DNA of 64,000 bases from Paramacrobiotus metropolitanus (taxonomy: Eukaryota; Tardigrada; Eutardigrada; Parachela; Macrobiotidae): assembly GCF_019649055.1 (NCBI RefSeq), contig NW_026570264.1, positions 434,001-498,000 on the forward strand, written 5' to 3'. Positions 35,820 to 44,460 of the stretch are shown one piece after another. Every line of letters begins with the position of its first letter. Within the stretch, counting starts at the first letter, position 1. Below the pieces are notes generated by a model. That model worked only from the letters and a program-made list of their open reading frames with translations. It did not search any database and was not told the DNA's origin. A program made the translations under genes and the position numbers.

Positions 35820-38502
35820 ATGGAAATCCGAGTCGGTCTGCTTTGTCTGAAAACCAATGTGTTGGTGGAAACCTATAAGTCAGACTCGGTATGACGTACA
35901 GCTTTTTCTTAGGTTTGTTCTCACTTAATTAAGAAGTTTAATAAATTTTGTTGCAGTTGGAAGAATTACGGGATAAGATCTCAGAACAAGCTAAAATCCC
36001 AATTAAATCGATAGACATCGACGGTAAGGAACACGATGTCGTAAAAAAGCATTCAGATGCGTTTTCCATATGGTTTTGTGCTTTGTCTGTTTACAGGCAG
36101 GACATACAATGAGAATTCGAAAGAGTTCGTGGTCGGGGAGACGGATCTCGATGACGACAGTGTCGTTCTGGCTTTTCCGACCGCGTCCGGCCTGCGTGGT
36201 ATATCCTATGTTACTAAATTAGTACAAAACTTCTAATCAACTCATTTCTTATCTATCAGGGAAAATGAATGTTAAGATTGGCGTTCCACATACACCTGGA
36301 AGAATGAGCTTTCCAATGGAGCTAGCTCTTGGGAATTCGGTAATTTGCGAATTTATGAATGTTGTTGAGCGTATTGGCGATTTACGGAATGTGTTTGTTC
36401 CAGATGGCCTCCATCCGTACCGCAGTCTCAAAGAGAGCGAAGGTTCCAGTAAAAGCTCTGGAGATCGACGGTAAATTAACGTAACTTAAAAGATATGAAA
36501 GATGCCAATTTTTGTGATAACTTTGTAGGTAAAATCTACAATGAGCATTCGGATGAAAAACTTCTGGCAGAAACACCACTGACGGAAAGTATGATTATCA
36601 TCGCGCATCCTACCGCGGAGGGACGCCCTTTGACTGCATCGTTTAATCAGCCAGCTACTACTTGCGGGAGCTCGGGTTCGGCCGCGCGCGGCCCTCTTCA
36701 AATCCCACTGGTGCCCCCGTCTCGCGGAACCTCTCGTCAGCCCTCCACGTCAGCTCTGTCAAGCGCGGCCTCTGTATCGAGCAAGCGCAGTCAAGCTGCT
36801 ACCGTCAATCATTCGCCTCGGCCATCACCACCACACCGTCGAAGCCATCGTTCGCCTTCTGCAGCCGTGTCAGCCGCCGGTTCAACTGCGAGCACGTTCG
36901 GCCGTCCTGTCATCGTCATGAAGCCACCGCCAACAGCTCCATGCCGCCGCAGTCGTCGCCTAATGCCAGATGCCACGTCTGCTACAGGTTCAGGTGGCAG
37001 CCGACGCAGCCAAGCTGCTGGTGCCATGCAGCCACCAATTGCGCCGTCTCGCAGCCGCAATCGCCGGTCTTCGCCGAGGGCCACGTCCACTACACGTTCC
37101 ATCCGCAGCGAACGCGGTCAATCGGCTGGTATGAATCTGTCGCCGCCGCCATCGATGCAGCGCAGTCGGTCGCCGTCGGACTCTGTAGCCAGTCGAACGC
37201 GCAAAGCACGGGGCACGTCGGATGCGAATGAGTATATAAAAAATCCGTCTGATTATATTGATACCATAATTTTTGTGCACGCCTTGTTTGTTAGGTCAAA
37301 TTGCGGTTCGGTCCATTCTCGGGCTTCCGTCGCAGGCCCATCTTACGGATCACCGTCGCGGACCCGTCTTGTGGGATGTGCCCGCGCTCCTGACGGTGAG
37401 TATCCCGTGGACTCCATCAAAACGATAAAGGTCAACGGAAAGCGACTCCCAGTAGCCAGATTTACGGACGGTCTAATGGACTGGGAAGACATCAGCACGG
37501 ATCAAGTGTTTTTTGAGGAATCAACAGCCCGACTCGAAGATCTGGTGGATCTCCGTCGGGAAGGAACTGGTTATGCTGCGGTGAGTATTATTTGGCATTA
37601 GAAGCGTCCGTAGTCCAGTCCATGAAGCGATTTCCCTGGACCCCCTCGGGTACCCCCTCGGTAGCGGCCGTGGTCCGGCCCACAGTACGATATCCGTAAA
37701 CCCCCTCGAGGACCCCCTCGGTAGTGTCCGTGGTCCGGCCCACAGTACGATATCCGTAAACCCCCTCGGGGACCCCCTCGGTAGTGTCCGTGGTCCGGCC
37801 CACGGTACGATATCCGTAAACCGTCTCGGGGATCCCCTTGGTCGTGTCCGTTGTCCGGCCCACGGTGCGATTTACGTAAACCCCCTCGGGGACCCCCTCG
37901 GTAGCGTCTGTGGTCCGGTCCACGGAGCCGTTCCCGCTCGTAATGTTGACTTTTTAAATTCATGTTTTTTTTTACAGATTGCTGAGCTGGCCAAAGCTCA
38001 AAAAGAGCACAACGCCGACCACGGAAGCAATAAACACCACGGGAACCGGTATTTCACTTGCCCATTCTGTCCGTACGTTTCAGGCACGAGCGGCCACGCC
38101 GACAACATGGTTCGGCACCTGGCCGGAGAGAAGAAACCGGACAGTATGCAGTATCCGTGCGAGGCATTCCGGCTCCACCCTATCTATCGCAAGTTTTACC
38201 TTGCCGGTAAAATTCCAATGGACAAAGTTCCTTTTTCTTATGCTTATAAGGACGAGTACAATAACCTTGTCAATCCCGGGACACGAGAATGGCCACCGCT
38301 GGCTCATCTGATCCATGTCTGGTTGCACAAGGACGACAAACAGGAGGGTGAGGAGTCGCGCCGTCAGTTAGCTCTTGAAGCCGCCGGAGAAGGCGAAGTG
38401 GACGGGACGGACGACGACGAGATGGGCCAGGGAAGAGGTCGGGGCGGAAAGAAAGGTGATCAAAGTGAAAACACTGGCCGTGGTCGTCGGGGAAAGAAGT
38501 GA
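35820..38502 (+). CDS. Two tandem ubiquitin-like domains, Ser/Arg/Pro linker and zinc finger (seven or eight exons)
   Basis: Exons: 35820-35888, 35957-36023, 36097-36198, 36260-36339, 36404-36470, 36529-37580 (probably with an AT-rich 63-nt intron, 37232-37294), 37978-38502; all phases agree, about 630-650 aa. Residues 1-78 read like ubiquitin: strand MEIRVGLLC, strand VLVETYKSDS, helix LEELRDKISEQAKIPIKSID, then FVVGETDLDDDSVVLAF. A second such domain follows (helix with VSKRAKVPVKALEIDG, then MIIIAHPTAEGR), with introns at equivalent positions, so it arose by exon duplication. Next comes a ~200-residue Ser/Arg/Pro-rich segment with RSRSPSDS-like runs, then CPFC..GHADNMVRH, a C2H2-like zinc finger, and a basic Gly-rich tail (GRGRGGKKG). 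No terminal GlyGly follows the second domain, so conjugation is unlikely; it may act as a nuclear scaffold or ubiquitin-pathway decoy (inference). Confidence 0.75.
37604..37930. repeat. 60-bp minisatellite, about 5.4 copies, inside an intron
   Basis: Units of exactly 60 bp carry CCCCCTCGGGGACCCCCTCGG, TAGTGTCCGTGGTCCGGCC and CACAGTACGATATCCGTAAA. It expands intron 37581-37977 to 397 nt, where other introns of the element are 53-80 nt. Because 60 is divisible by three, long frames appear on the minus strand; they are repeat artefacts. Confidence 0.95.
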
Positions 38503-39160
38503 GACGATCAGTGTGAATGAATACAAATGACGGCCGTAATTGTGTTTGTATAGCTTTGACAACTTACTTTTTCGTTTTTTTGGTTGCCTTATGCGCAGCG
38601 AAATAATTTCTGGTTTTGTGTTTTTTTGGCTTTGGTTAAGAGCGTTGTTTTTTCGTACAGATTGACAAGCTGGACTTGGTTGTTTTGCTTCAAAAAGTTA
38701 ATAGCAGAAATTCAAGTGAGAGAACAACAGGTCAATTCGGTTTTTGGAAAGTGTGCATCTGTAGTAATTCAGAAAAACCAGATAACGAAATTTCGTAGGA
38801 AAATTGATACAATTCAAATGTTTTTCAACTAACAACAATAATACGCCAATTAATTATGAAGTATCTGTTGTTTTAAATACTGTTATAATTTGTGAATCAC
38901 TGTACAACAAATCTTCATCAGATTCCATGAAGTATTCGTGCTTATACTCCGCTATAAAATTGCGGTGTTGGCGCTCCCGCTCTTTTAAATTCGATATTGC
39001 GCCCGTCACTAATGTGACGTAACGAGACAATAGCAGATCAGGTAAGTGGGTGGAGCTAGCGCCATCCATCTCCCACCATGCACTATCTTGAGAAACGGTT
39101 ATCGAATCTTGCTCCTATCATTCATTTTACATCTTGCCTGCAGAATCTTTTTTGTTAATT
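38503..39160. other. Spacer with one weak small frame
   Basis: Downstream of the ubiquitin-like gene. A minus-strand frame of 71 codons (39069-38854, MDGASSTHLPDLLLSRY) could be a small protein, without family support. A CCTGCAG acceptor just before 39161 suggests a 5' intron of the next gene. Confidence 0.35.
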
Positions 39161-40313
39161 ATGGAGGAATTTGAATTTCCACCGTTTTTCGATTTTGATC
39201 TCGACAGCGTTCTTACGGCAGAAGCTAGATCTGATCACAGTCCCGTAGATGCGGATCAGCAATATGCGTTCGACATGCAGCGAATGTTCGCGGAACTAGC
39301 TGAAAACGCGGAAAGCTCTCCAGGTACTAATGATTTACCGGAATCTGTGGAAGTCTTGCAGACCGGGTTTGCTGCAGCAGCCGCCGATGTCGGTAGCGGG
39401 ATGCAGTGGGATCAGTTGTTTGCCATATTGGGACCAACATCAAATGAAGCACCTGTTGCTGACGGTACGTAAACACGTTTTGTCTTGCTGCTATAACGAC
39501 AGATCCGTTTTGTCTAGTTTTCTCGTCGCGGTAGAGATTATTACTCTAGTTAATTGTCTTGTAGAGGGAGTGAGTGTAGCGGGTGCTATGCTGTTTGGGA
39601 AGACCTCGCTGCTGCATATTGTGAGAGACAACCGAAACGAAGCGCACACTGTACGCCTGGAAACGCCCCGAGATAACGTGGAGATCAGCAGCGATCAATT
39701 CGTAGCGTTTTTGGAGTACATGCTGTCCTACCAGAGCAAAATTGATTCGCGAAATCCATCACCGAATCCCGTTCAGGAGAAGCGCCCATCTTCAGACTTT
39801 CAGTGGGACGTCCTCGGAAAACCTTTGCGCGGGGGCTTCAGAAAACAACTCACCGGAAAGAAAGAAGTTACATTCTGCATCGAGATCGCTGCCAACTGCT
39901 TTCGCACTATCCGCATGGAAGTCTTCAAGAACTTTCGGCTTGCGACTCCCGACAAGCTTCTTACACTACTGAGCAGCTTTGTGTCGGTCATGAACCGCGG
40001 CTCGGCGGGTGAGTTATGTACGATTTTGCTTATTGATTATGTTTATCTCCGTGTTTTTGCAGAATTGCCGATATGGTTCTGGGTCCAGTACATAGTCGAA
40101 CTGAATCGCGAAATCCAGCTATTTCTGCCGGACTTTTTGAAGCAGGATCTACAACTCCGTGTGAAAGAACAGCTTCTTAAACAACTGCCTACTGGTTGTT
40201 ACTATGGGATTTTGTTCAAGTATTCCAGTTTTTTGAGAGATTACAATTTGCGACAGTTATGGGATCTACGAACGACAGTATTGAAGCAATTTTTGCATAA
40301 AGTAGAGATGTGA
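39161..40313 (+). CDS. Unknown spliced protein with two strand-helix repeats, element 2
   Basis: Exons 39161-39464, 39565-40008 and 40063-40313; donors GTACGT and GTGAGT, acceptors TTGTAG and TTGCAG; total 999 nt, exactly in phase, 332 aa. The N-terminus (MEEFEFPPFFDFDLD) is acidic and aromatic, like a transactivation segment. The middle has two halves with strands followed by a helix (HTVRLETPRDNVEISSDQF..; IRMEVFKNFRLATPDKLL..), the same layout as the small proteins at 2255 and 3818 in element 1. The C-terminus is helical and Leu-rich. The 54-nt second intron is itself open and in frame, so a retained form would also be coding. Function unknown; a DNA-binding or transcription role is only suggested. 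Confidence 0.6.
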
Positions 40314-40318
40314 ATAAA

Positions 40319-40400
40319 TCATGACAGCTTGCCGCTCATTTTATTGTTAAACAACCGACCCCCTCGGGGACCCCCTCGGGTATTTTCCAAGTACAAGCAT
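40319..40400. other. CCGAGGGGG-type double motif in the 3' region of the small membrane gene
   Basis: ACCCCCTCGGGGACCCCCTCGGG at about 40360-40381, one of the dispersed copies of the motif found in introns and spacers of element 2. Confidence 0.7.
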
Positions 40401-40467
40401 TCATAAAGTCTCAATAAAATATCAGCAGATGACCTTAAACTAGTTGCTTCTGGAAAGTTGTCGACTT

Positions 40468-40723
40468 TCACGTCCCGCCAGTATGCTGCAAAATGCACAG
40501 TCATTAGTTTCTCTTAAAACAATGAACAGTTTCGGCTTACCGTGGTCATATTGCGGACAGTCTGGTTCCAGTGGTCCGTCTGGAGTACTTTTCCAAATGC
40601 ATCCAAAATTACGAAAAACGTAAACATTGCAAACAATAAAAAGTAGAAAACTGCGACAACAATTTTCTCCAGCCGCTTTTCACGGCGATTCATGTCCGGC
40701 ATCATGGCTTGGAGGTTAGCCAT
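40468..40723 (-). CDS. Small single-span membrane protein
   Basis: ATG 40723 (MANLQAMMPDMNRREK). A basic stretch (RREKRLEK) precedes one transmembrane helix, VVAVFYFLLFAMFTFFVIL, giving about 66 aa. Predicted exons 40723-40541 and 40485-40468 with donor GTAAGC and acceptor TTGCAG; in that phase the second exon adds only five residues before a TGA. Polintons often carry a small membrane protein next to virion genes; whether this is one is inference. Located head-to-head with the BIR gene at 40910. Confidence 0.55.
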
Positions 40724-40849
40724 CGCTGAAGATTTTTGTAAACACGATTCAACATGAGTGAGCTGTGGGGGTGGGCTTAAATGTATGAAAAGAAAATTGT
40801 CACAGGAGTAACGTGTGAAAAAGAGTTAAAATGCGTTGCACAGAGATGA

Positions 40850-40857
40850 TATAAAAT
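40850..40857 (+). promoter_or_regulatory. TATA box upstream of the BIR gene
   Basis: TATAAAAT, 53 nt before the ATG at 40910, followed by a possible TATTCAG acceptor. Fits a polymerase II core promoter. Confidence 0.5.
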
Positions 40858-40909
40858 CCTTGATCCGGGCATAGTGAATCTTAATTTTCGTATTCAGGTT
40901 TCTTATGCA

Positions 40910-41221
40910 ATGGAGTCTTACGGTACATGTGCCTACAGCTCAGTCGAAAGCCGTTTGCTGACATATCCAGTTGAAAAGTTTAATTCTCACGTCCGTATTC
41001 CCCGTCGGTTGGCCGAAGCCGGTTACATCTACGTGCCCGACCAGGGTTGTTTCTGCGTCAAGTGTTTCTGTTGCGGTCACCGTCTGGCGTCCGCCGACTG
41101 GGGTGACGATTTCTGGAAGGAGCACGCGACATACAATCCGGACTGTCGGTACTTGCAAGCCCTGCGACCGGCGTACGCGGCGAAGCTTCGGGATCTGAAC
41201 CAATATTGGCAGGAGTACTAA
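40910..41221 (+). CDS. Single-BIR (IAP-like) protein, element 2
   Basis: 103 aa from ATG 40910 (MESYGTCAYSSVESR). The BIR core occupies nearly the whole protein: RRLAEAGYIYVP, then CFCVKCFCCGHRLASADWG, then FWKEHATYNPDCRYL, giving the C-x2-C...H-x6-C zinc site and the Trp of classical BIR domains. There is no RING. It resembles a minimal survivin-like or viral IAP-like protein that would target caspases or their regulators (family knowledge). It is followed 68 nt downstream by another BIR gene on the same strand, so the two probably arose from or act with each other. Confidence 0.88.
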   Translation: MESYGTCAYSSVESRLLTYPVEKFNSHVRIPRRLAEAGYIYVPDQGCFCVKCFCCGHRLASADWGDDFWKEHATYNPDCRYLQALRPAYAAKLRDLNQYWQEY

Positions 41222-41289
41222 CTGAATGTGCGTTTTGATTGTGTTGATCCCAACGGCAGTGCTTTGATGAACTTTCTTTTACAGTACAA

Positions 41290-41718
41290 ATGGCTCCGAA
41301 TAATCCTCGGATGGCGCACTACCTTGCCCGTCTAAACAGCTTTAACCATGTCAAGAACTGGCTGTTTACCACGCAGACCAAGGATGACATGGCTGCTGCG
41401 GGATTTTCCTACACCTGGTCCAACCTTATCCACTGCTACCACTGCGGACTGGGATTGAGGGATTTGCTACCGTACGAACAAGTTGACGTTCACCATGCCC
41501 GCTACCGCCCTCATTGCCCTGTGGTTGTCTGTCGTCTTGGTCTGAATGCCACTGAACAGATTCGCGACCTAGAGAAGAAAGCCAACGCTACCAGTTACCG
41601 TGTCAAAGATTTGTGGGATCGGGAAGGCCCGAGCAACGGTTTCATATGTTTCTGCTGCGAAGAGGACGCTCTGCAACCTCCCAAAGATATGAAAACGACC
41701 GAAGAGCGCTTGGCATAG
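41290..41718 (+). CDS. BIR-domain protein interrupted by an in-frame TAG
   Basis: 142 codons from ATG 41290 (MAPNNPRMAHYLARL) to a TAG at 41716-41718. The BIR is DMAAAGFSYTW, CYHCGLGLRDLL, HHARYRPHC, the same subtype as the element 1 protein at 2825. A second Cys-rich stretch, ICFCCEEDA, follows. The same reading frame continues beyond the TAG to 41911-41913 with another BIR core (LAAAGFQWNGG, CVYCRLVVDNW), so the stop falls just before a further BIR domain. Either a nonsense mutation in a two-BIR gene or leaky readthrough; I favour mutation. Confidence 0.8.
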   Translation: MAPNNPRMAHYLARLNSFNHVKNWLFTTQTKDDMAAAGFSYTWSNLIHCYHCGLGLRDLLPYEQVDVHHARYRPHCPVVVCRLGLNATEQIRDLEKKANATSYRVKDLWDREGPSNGFICFCCEEDALQPPKDMKTTEERLA

Positions 41719-41913
41719 TACCCGAATACTTGGAAATCCGAGATCGTCCATCCAGTGCGACTAGCTGCAGCTGGATTCCAATGGAATGGGGGGAACACAG
41801 CCGAGTGCGTATACTGCAGACTGGTAGTGGACAACTGGAAAAAAGGCGACGATCCGGAGGAGGTCCACCGTTCCCGGCAGCCTGAGTGTAAAAGTTTGTG
41901 TTGTTTGTATTAA
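41719..41913 (+). pseudogene. Downstream BIR remnant in the same frame
   Basis: In frame with the gene above and open from 41719 to a TAA at 41911-41913. It has the AAAGFQWNGG start of a BIR and the CVYC zinc ligands, but the expected His-x6-Cys end is shortened (VHRSRQPEC). Separated only by the TAG at 41716. Confidence 0.7.
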
Positions 41914-41950
41914 AGCACATTGGATCTCTTTTTATTTCATCATTGTTATC

Positions 41951-42631
41951 ATGTATAGCGTTTTAAAAGAACACCCGCGCTTTCAAGCGCCCTTTGGTAT
42001 GTGTGTTTGTGGGCCGACAATGTCGGGTAAAACGCAGTTTGTGCTGTCTTTAATTAAAAACCGCGCGCAGATGATTTGTCCGTCTCCCGATCGAGTTGTG
42101 TACTGTTATGGTGAATGGCAAAAATCGTTTGATGAAGTGCAGGATTCTGTTGATTTCGTCAAAGGCATTGAGGTGGTTTTAGAAACACCGAATTTTTTTG
42201 ATTCCAGTCAGCACACGTTGTTGATTATTGACGATCTGGCTAGTGATATCTGTAAAGACGTGCGCTGCTCAAACCTGTTCACGCGTGGCATTCATCATAA
42301 AAACGTTTCGGTTGTGTTACTGTTGCAAAACCTTTATAAGCAGGGAAAGTCGATGAGAGACATTACGCTTAATTCCCAATATCTTGTTTTATTCAAAAAT
42401 GTGCGTGATATAAATCAAATTAAATTACTCGCGCGCCAAACTGGGCTCAATCAGCTGACGGAGGCGTACCGCAAAGTTACATCCGAGCCGTATGAACCGC
42501 TTATTATTGATATGCGTTCGATGTGCCCGGAGTATTTAAGGGTGAGATCACACTCACTTCCGACACAGTCTATGCGGATATTTGTTAAAGCCAATTCCAA
42601 CGATATACCGAAACCATGTCGGAACGCGTGA
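41951..42631 (+). CDS. Packaging ATPase, element 2
   Basis: FtsK/HerA-superfamily genome-packaging ATPase, 226 aa, a normal length for Polintons. Walker A GPTMSGKT at residues 21-28; Walker B LLIIDDLA near 80-88; a conserved QGKSMRDITLNSQY segment follows. It works at the capsid vertex to load DNA. ATG MYSVLKEHPRFQ at 41951. It overlaps the next gene (42616) by 16 nt, a compact virus-like arrangement without introns. Clearly related to but diverged from the ATPase at 1-453. Confidence 0.95.
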   Translation: MYSVLKEHPRFQAPFGMCVCGPTMSGKTQFVLSLIKNRAQMICPSPDRVVYCYGEWQKSFDEVQDSVDFVKGIEVVLETPNFFDSSQHTLLIIDDLASDICKDVRCSNLFTRGIHHKNVSVVLLLQNLYKQGKSMRDITLNSQYLVLFKNVRDINQIKLLARQTGLNQLTEAYRKVTSEPYEPLIIDMRSMCPEYLRVRSHSLPTQSMRIFVKANSNDIPKPCRNA

Positions 42632-42942
42632 AAGCCCTTGCCCCATTTTTAATTACCTTAAAAGGTCTGAAGCCAAAACAGCGCCGCGTCTTGATGGGAT
42701 TTGTCAACAAACCTCAGCTTAAAGCCTTGGAAGAGATTGCCGTCAACATCATCAAAAATACCGTCAGCCTGTCGTCCGCCGATCTCGACAAGTGCAAACG
42801 TCATCGCAAAGCATTAAAGCTGTTAGCGCTGCGACGGTACCCAATGAAAGCTAAAAAGCGGATTTTGCAGCAAGGCAGTTTCTTGGGTGCCATTCTACCT
42901 GTTATTGCCGGTGTACTGACCTCGTTAATTGGTAATGGATGA
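42616..42942 (+). CDS. Small basic virion protein with hydrophobic tail
   Basis: 108 aa (MSERVKALAPFLITLKG). Basic helical body, then a tail QQGSFLGAILPVIAGVLTSL. A tail of the form GGFLGxLLPxIxxxxxxL recurs in small proteins of Polintons and adintoviruses that are thought to be minor virion components; the function is not established. Overlaps the ATPase by 16 nt and the next gene by 14 nt. Confidence 0.75.
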   Translation: MSERVKALAPFLITLKGLKPKQRRVLMGFVNKPQLKALEEIAVNIIKNTVSLSSADLDKCKRHRKALKLLALRRYPMKAKKRILQQGSFLGAILPVIAGVLTSLIGNG

Positions 42943-43333
42943 GTATTTCATTGTTCCTCGCCGTGTTATGGAGGAGCGACTACATGAGAAGATTCAAGTC
43001 AACCGCGAGCCTCCGGAAGCCAAAGCCGTCGTCTCATTAGACAATTTAGTTGCCGAAACCCTAAAGCGAAAAGATATAAGCGAGTACGAGAAAGCCAGTC
43101 AACTATCTAGTATACTGGAACGCTTCCTTGCTCTGAAACAAAAAGTGATGCCCGATGAAAATCCTGTTGAACCACCTAAATACCAACCGCCAGTACCTCC
43201 ATCACCCCCAAAGAAACCTCGACCTAGTCGACCCAAAGAGAAGCCTGATGAACCAATACCCATTCCGCGCTTGCGGTCACGTAAACAGCAAGGAGGCATG
43301 AAACGCAAAGTTAACTGGATAACGTTGTCGTAA
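42929..43333 (+). CDS. Polinton PY-like protein, proline-rich
   Basis: 134 aa (or 132 aa from ATG 42935). An N-terminal helical region (EYEKASQLSSILERFLALKQK) matches a small conserved protein found beside the integrase or ATPase in many Polintons (often called PY). A central PPxPPSPPKKPRPSRP stretch and a basic end follow. No enzyme motif; a structural or core role is plausible. Overlaps its upstream neighbour. Confidence 0.6.
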   Translation: MVMDEYFIVPRRVMEERLHEKIQVNREPPEAKAVVSLDNLVAETLKRKDISEYEKASQLSSILERFLALKQKVMPDENPVEPPKYQPPVPPSPPKKPRPSRPKEKPDEPIPIPRLRSRKQQGGMKRKVNWITLS

Positions 43334-43387
43334 TGTCTGGATTTTTGCCGTCAGTTATTCGGTTGTGCCGATTTTTCAAGATCAACT

Positions 43388-44383
43388 GTGTTTCAAATTG
43401 TTGCAACGATGGATCTCTTGATGAAGAGATACCTAGACCCCCGTCATCCCGGAAGTTTTGGCGGCGTCGAGCGCTTTCGAAGAACACTAAAGACCAGAGC
43501 GAACAAACGGAAAGCCGAGGAGATGCTGCAAGAGATCGATGCATACACTGTCACCAAAGAAAGCCGGAAACGATTTCCACGCAATCCAGTGATAGTTACC
43601 AATCTGCGGCAGCAGTACCAAGCTGATTTAGCCGATTTGTCCAAATACTTCAAGGAAAATGATGGCATTAAATATCTGTTATTTGTGATTGACTGCTTCT
43701 CCAAAATGCTGAGCGTCCAAGCCTTGAAGACAAAGACCGGTGAAGAAACACGTGACGCTCTCCAGAAATCCTTTGAAGAATTGGGTCGACCAGAAAAGCT
43801 ACAATACGACAAGGGTACTGAAGTGTTAAACGCAACTGTCCGGGCGTACCTCAAAGAACACGACGTGCAATTCTTTACTTCGCAAAACGAGGATGTGAAA
43901 TGTGCCATGGCCGAACGAGTGATTCGAACGATTAAATCACGGATTTTCCGGCTATTTCGCTACCGCGTTAGCACCCGGTACATTGACAAATTGTCGGATT
44001 TCGTGCATTCGTACAATCACTCGGTGCACAGCGCTCATGGAATGCGACCCGTCGATGTCAAGCAGGAAAATTCGTTGCTGGTGTACAACAAGATGTACCC
44101 GGCTGTGAAAGTAAAAAAACCACGGTACAAAGTTGATGATGCGGTGCGTATTTCCATCCGGAAAGGCAAAGTGGAAAAAGAATACACGTACCGATTTAAG
44201 GAGGAGATATTTTTTATCAAGCAAATCATTCCGCACCCAGTTCCGGTCTACCTTTTGAAAGACTATCAAGACAACACCATTGACGGAAAGTTTTACGAAT
44301 TCGAGTTATCGCTGGTGCGCAACGTTCCTGACAAAGATCATACTGTGGATTTTATTGTCAAGCGCCGTGGAAAAAAGTCCTAG
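43388..44383 (+). CDS. Retroviral-type integrase (DDE), element 2
   Basis: 331 aa (a start at 43409 is also possible). The integrase joins element ends to host DNA. The RNase H-fold core has D80 in YQADLADLSKY, D141 in QYDKGTE and E176 in CAMAERVIRTIKSRI (DDx34E spacing), plus LLFVIDCFSKM, all typical of Maverick integrases. An SH3-like C-terminal region follows (YKVDDAVRIS, GKFYEFELS). The frame stops at TAG 44381 in the first strand of a chromodomain; the rest of the chromodomain is in the -1 frame from 44377 to a TAA at 44458-44460. A AAA AAG at 44371-44377, in the correct zero-frame phase, is a canonical -1 slippery site just before the stop. Programmed frameshifting or a one-base lesion are both possible. 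Confidence 0.93.
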   Translation: MFQIVATMDLLMKRYLDPRHPGSFGGVERFRRTLKTRANKRKAEEMLQEIDAYTVTKESRKRFPRNPVIVTNLRQQYQADLADLSKYFKENDGIKYLLFVIDCFSKMLSVQALKTKTGEETRDALQKSFEELGRPEKLQYDKGTEVLNATVRAYLKEHDVQFFTSQNEDVKCAMAERVIRTIKSRIFRLFRYRVSTRYIDKLSDFVHSYNHSVHSAHGMRPVDVKQENSLLVYNKMYPAVKVKKPRYKVDDAVRISIRKGKVEKEYTYRFKEEIFFIKQIIPHPVPVYLLKDYQDNTIDGKFYEFELSLVRNVPDKDHTVDFIVKRRGKKS

Positions 44384-44460
44384 TGCGTTGGTTGGGATAC
44401 GGGCCGGAACACGACCAGTGGATACATGAAAAATGTTTGAAGGTGCGCCATTCTACCTAA
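44371..44460 (+). promoter_or_regulatory. Slippery heptamer A AAA AAG and -1 frame chromodomain end
   Basis: Heptamer 44371-44377 followed within four bases by the zero-frame stop. The -1 frame then carries VRWLGYGPEHDQW, the chromodomain hallmark, and ends at 44460, overlapping the penton gene start at 44433. No strong downstream stem-loop was obvious by eye. Confidence 0.6.

Noticed and set aside
36662-37231. Cys-rich 189-codon protein overlapping the ubiquitin-like gene
   Set aside because: It is another frame of the Ser/Arg/Pro-rich exon, whose composition keeps several frames open.
37588-37963. Minus-strand RGGPRGG repeat proteins (111 and 121 codons)
   Set aside because: Produced by the 60-bp minisatellite inside an intron; no start context or other support.
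40319-40504. Second exon of the small membrane protein encoding YWRDVKVDNF...
   Set aside because: The splice phase from the first exon leads to a stop after five residues; that frame is not reached with the visible donor and acceptor.
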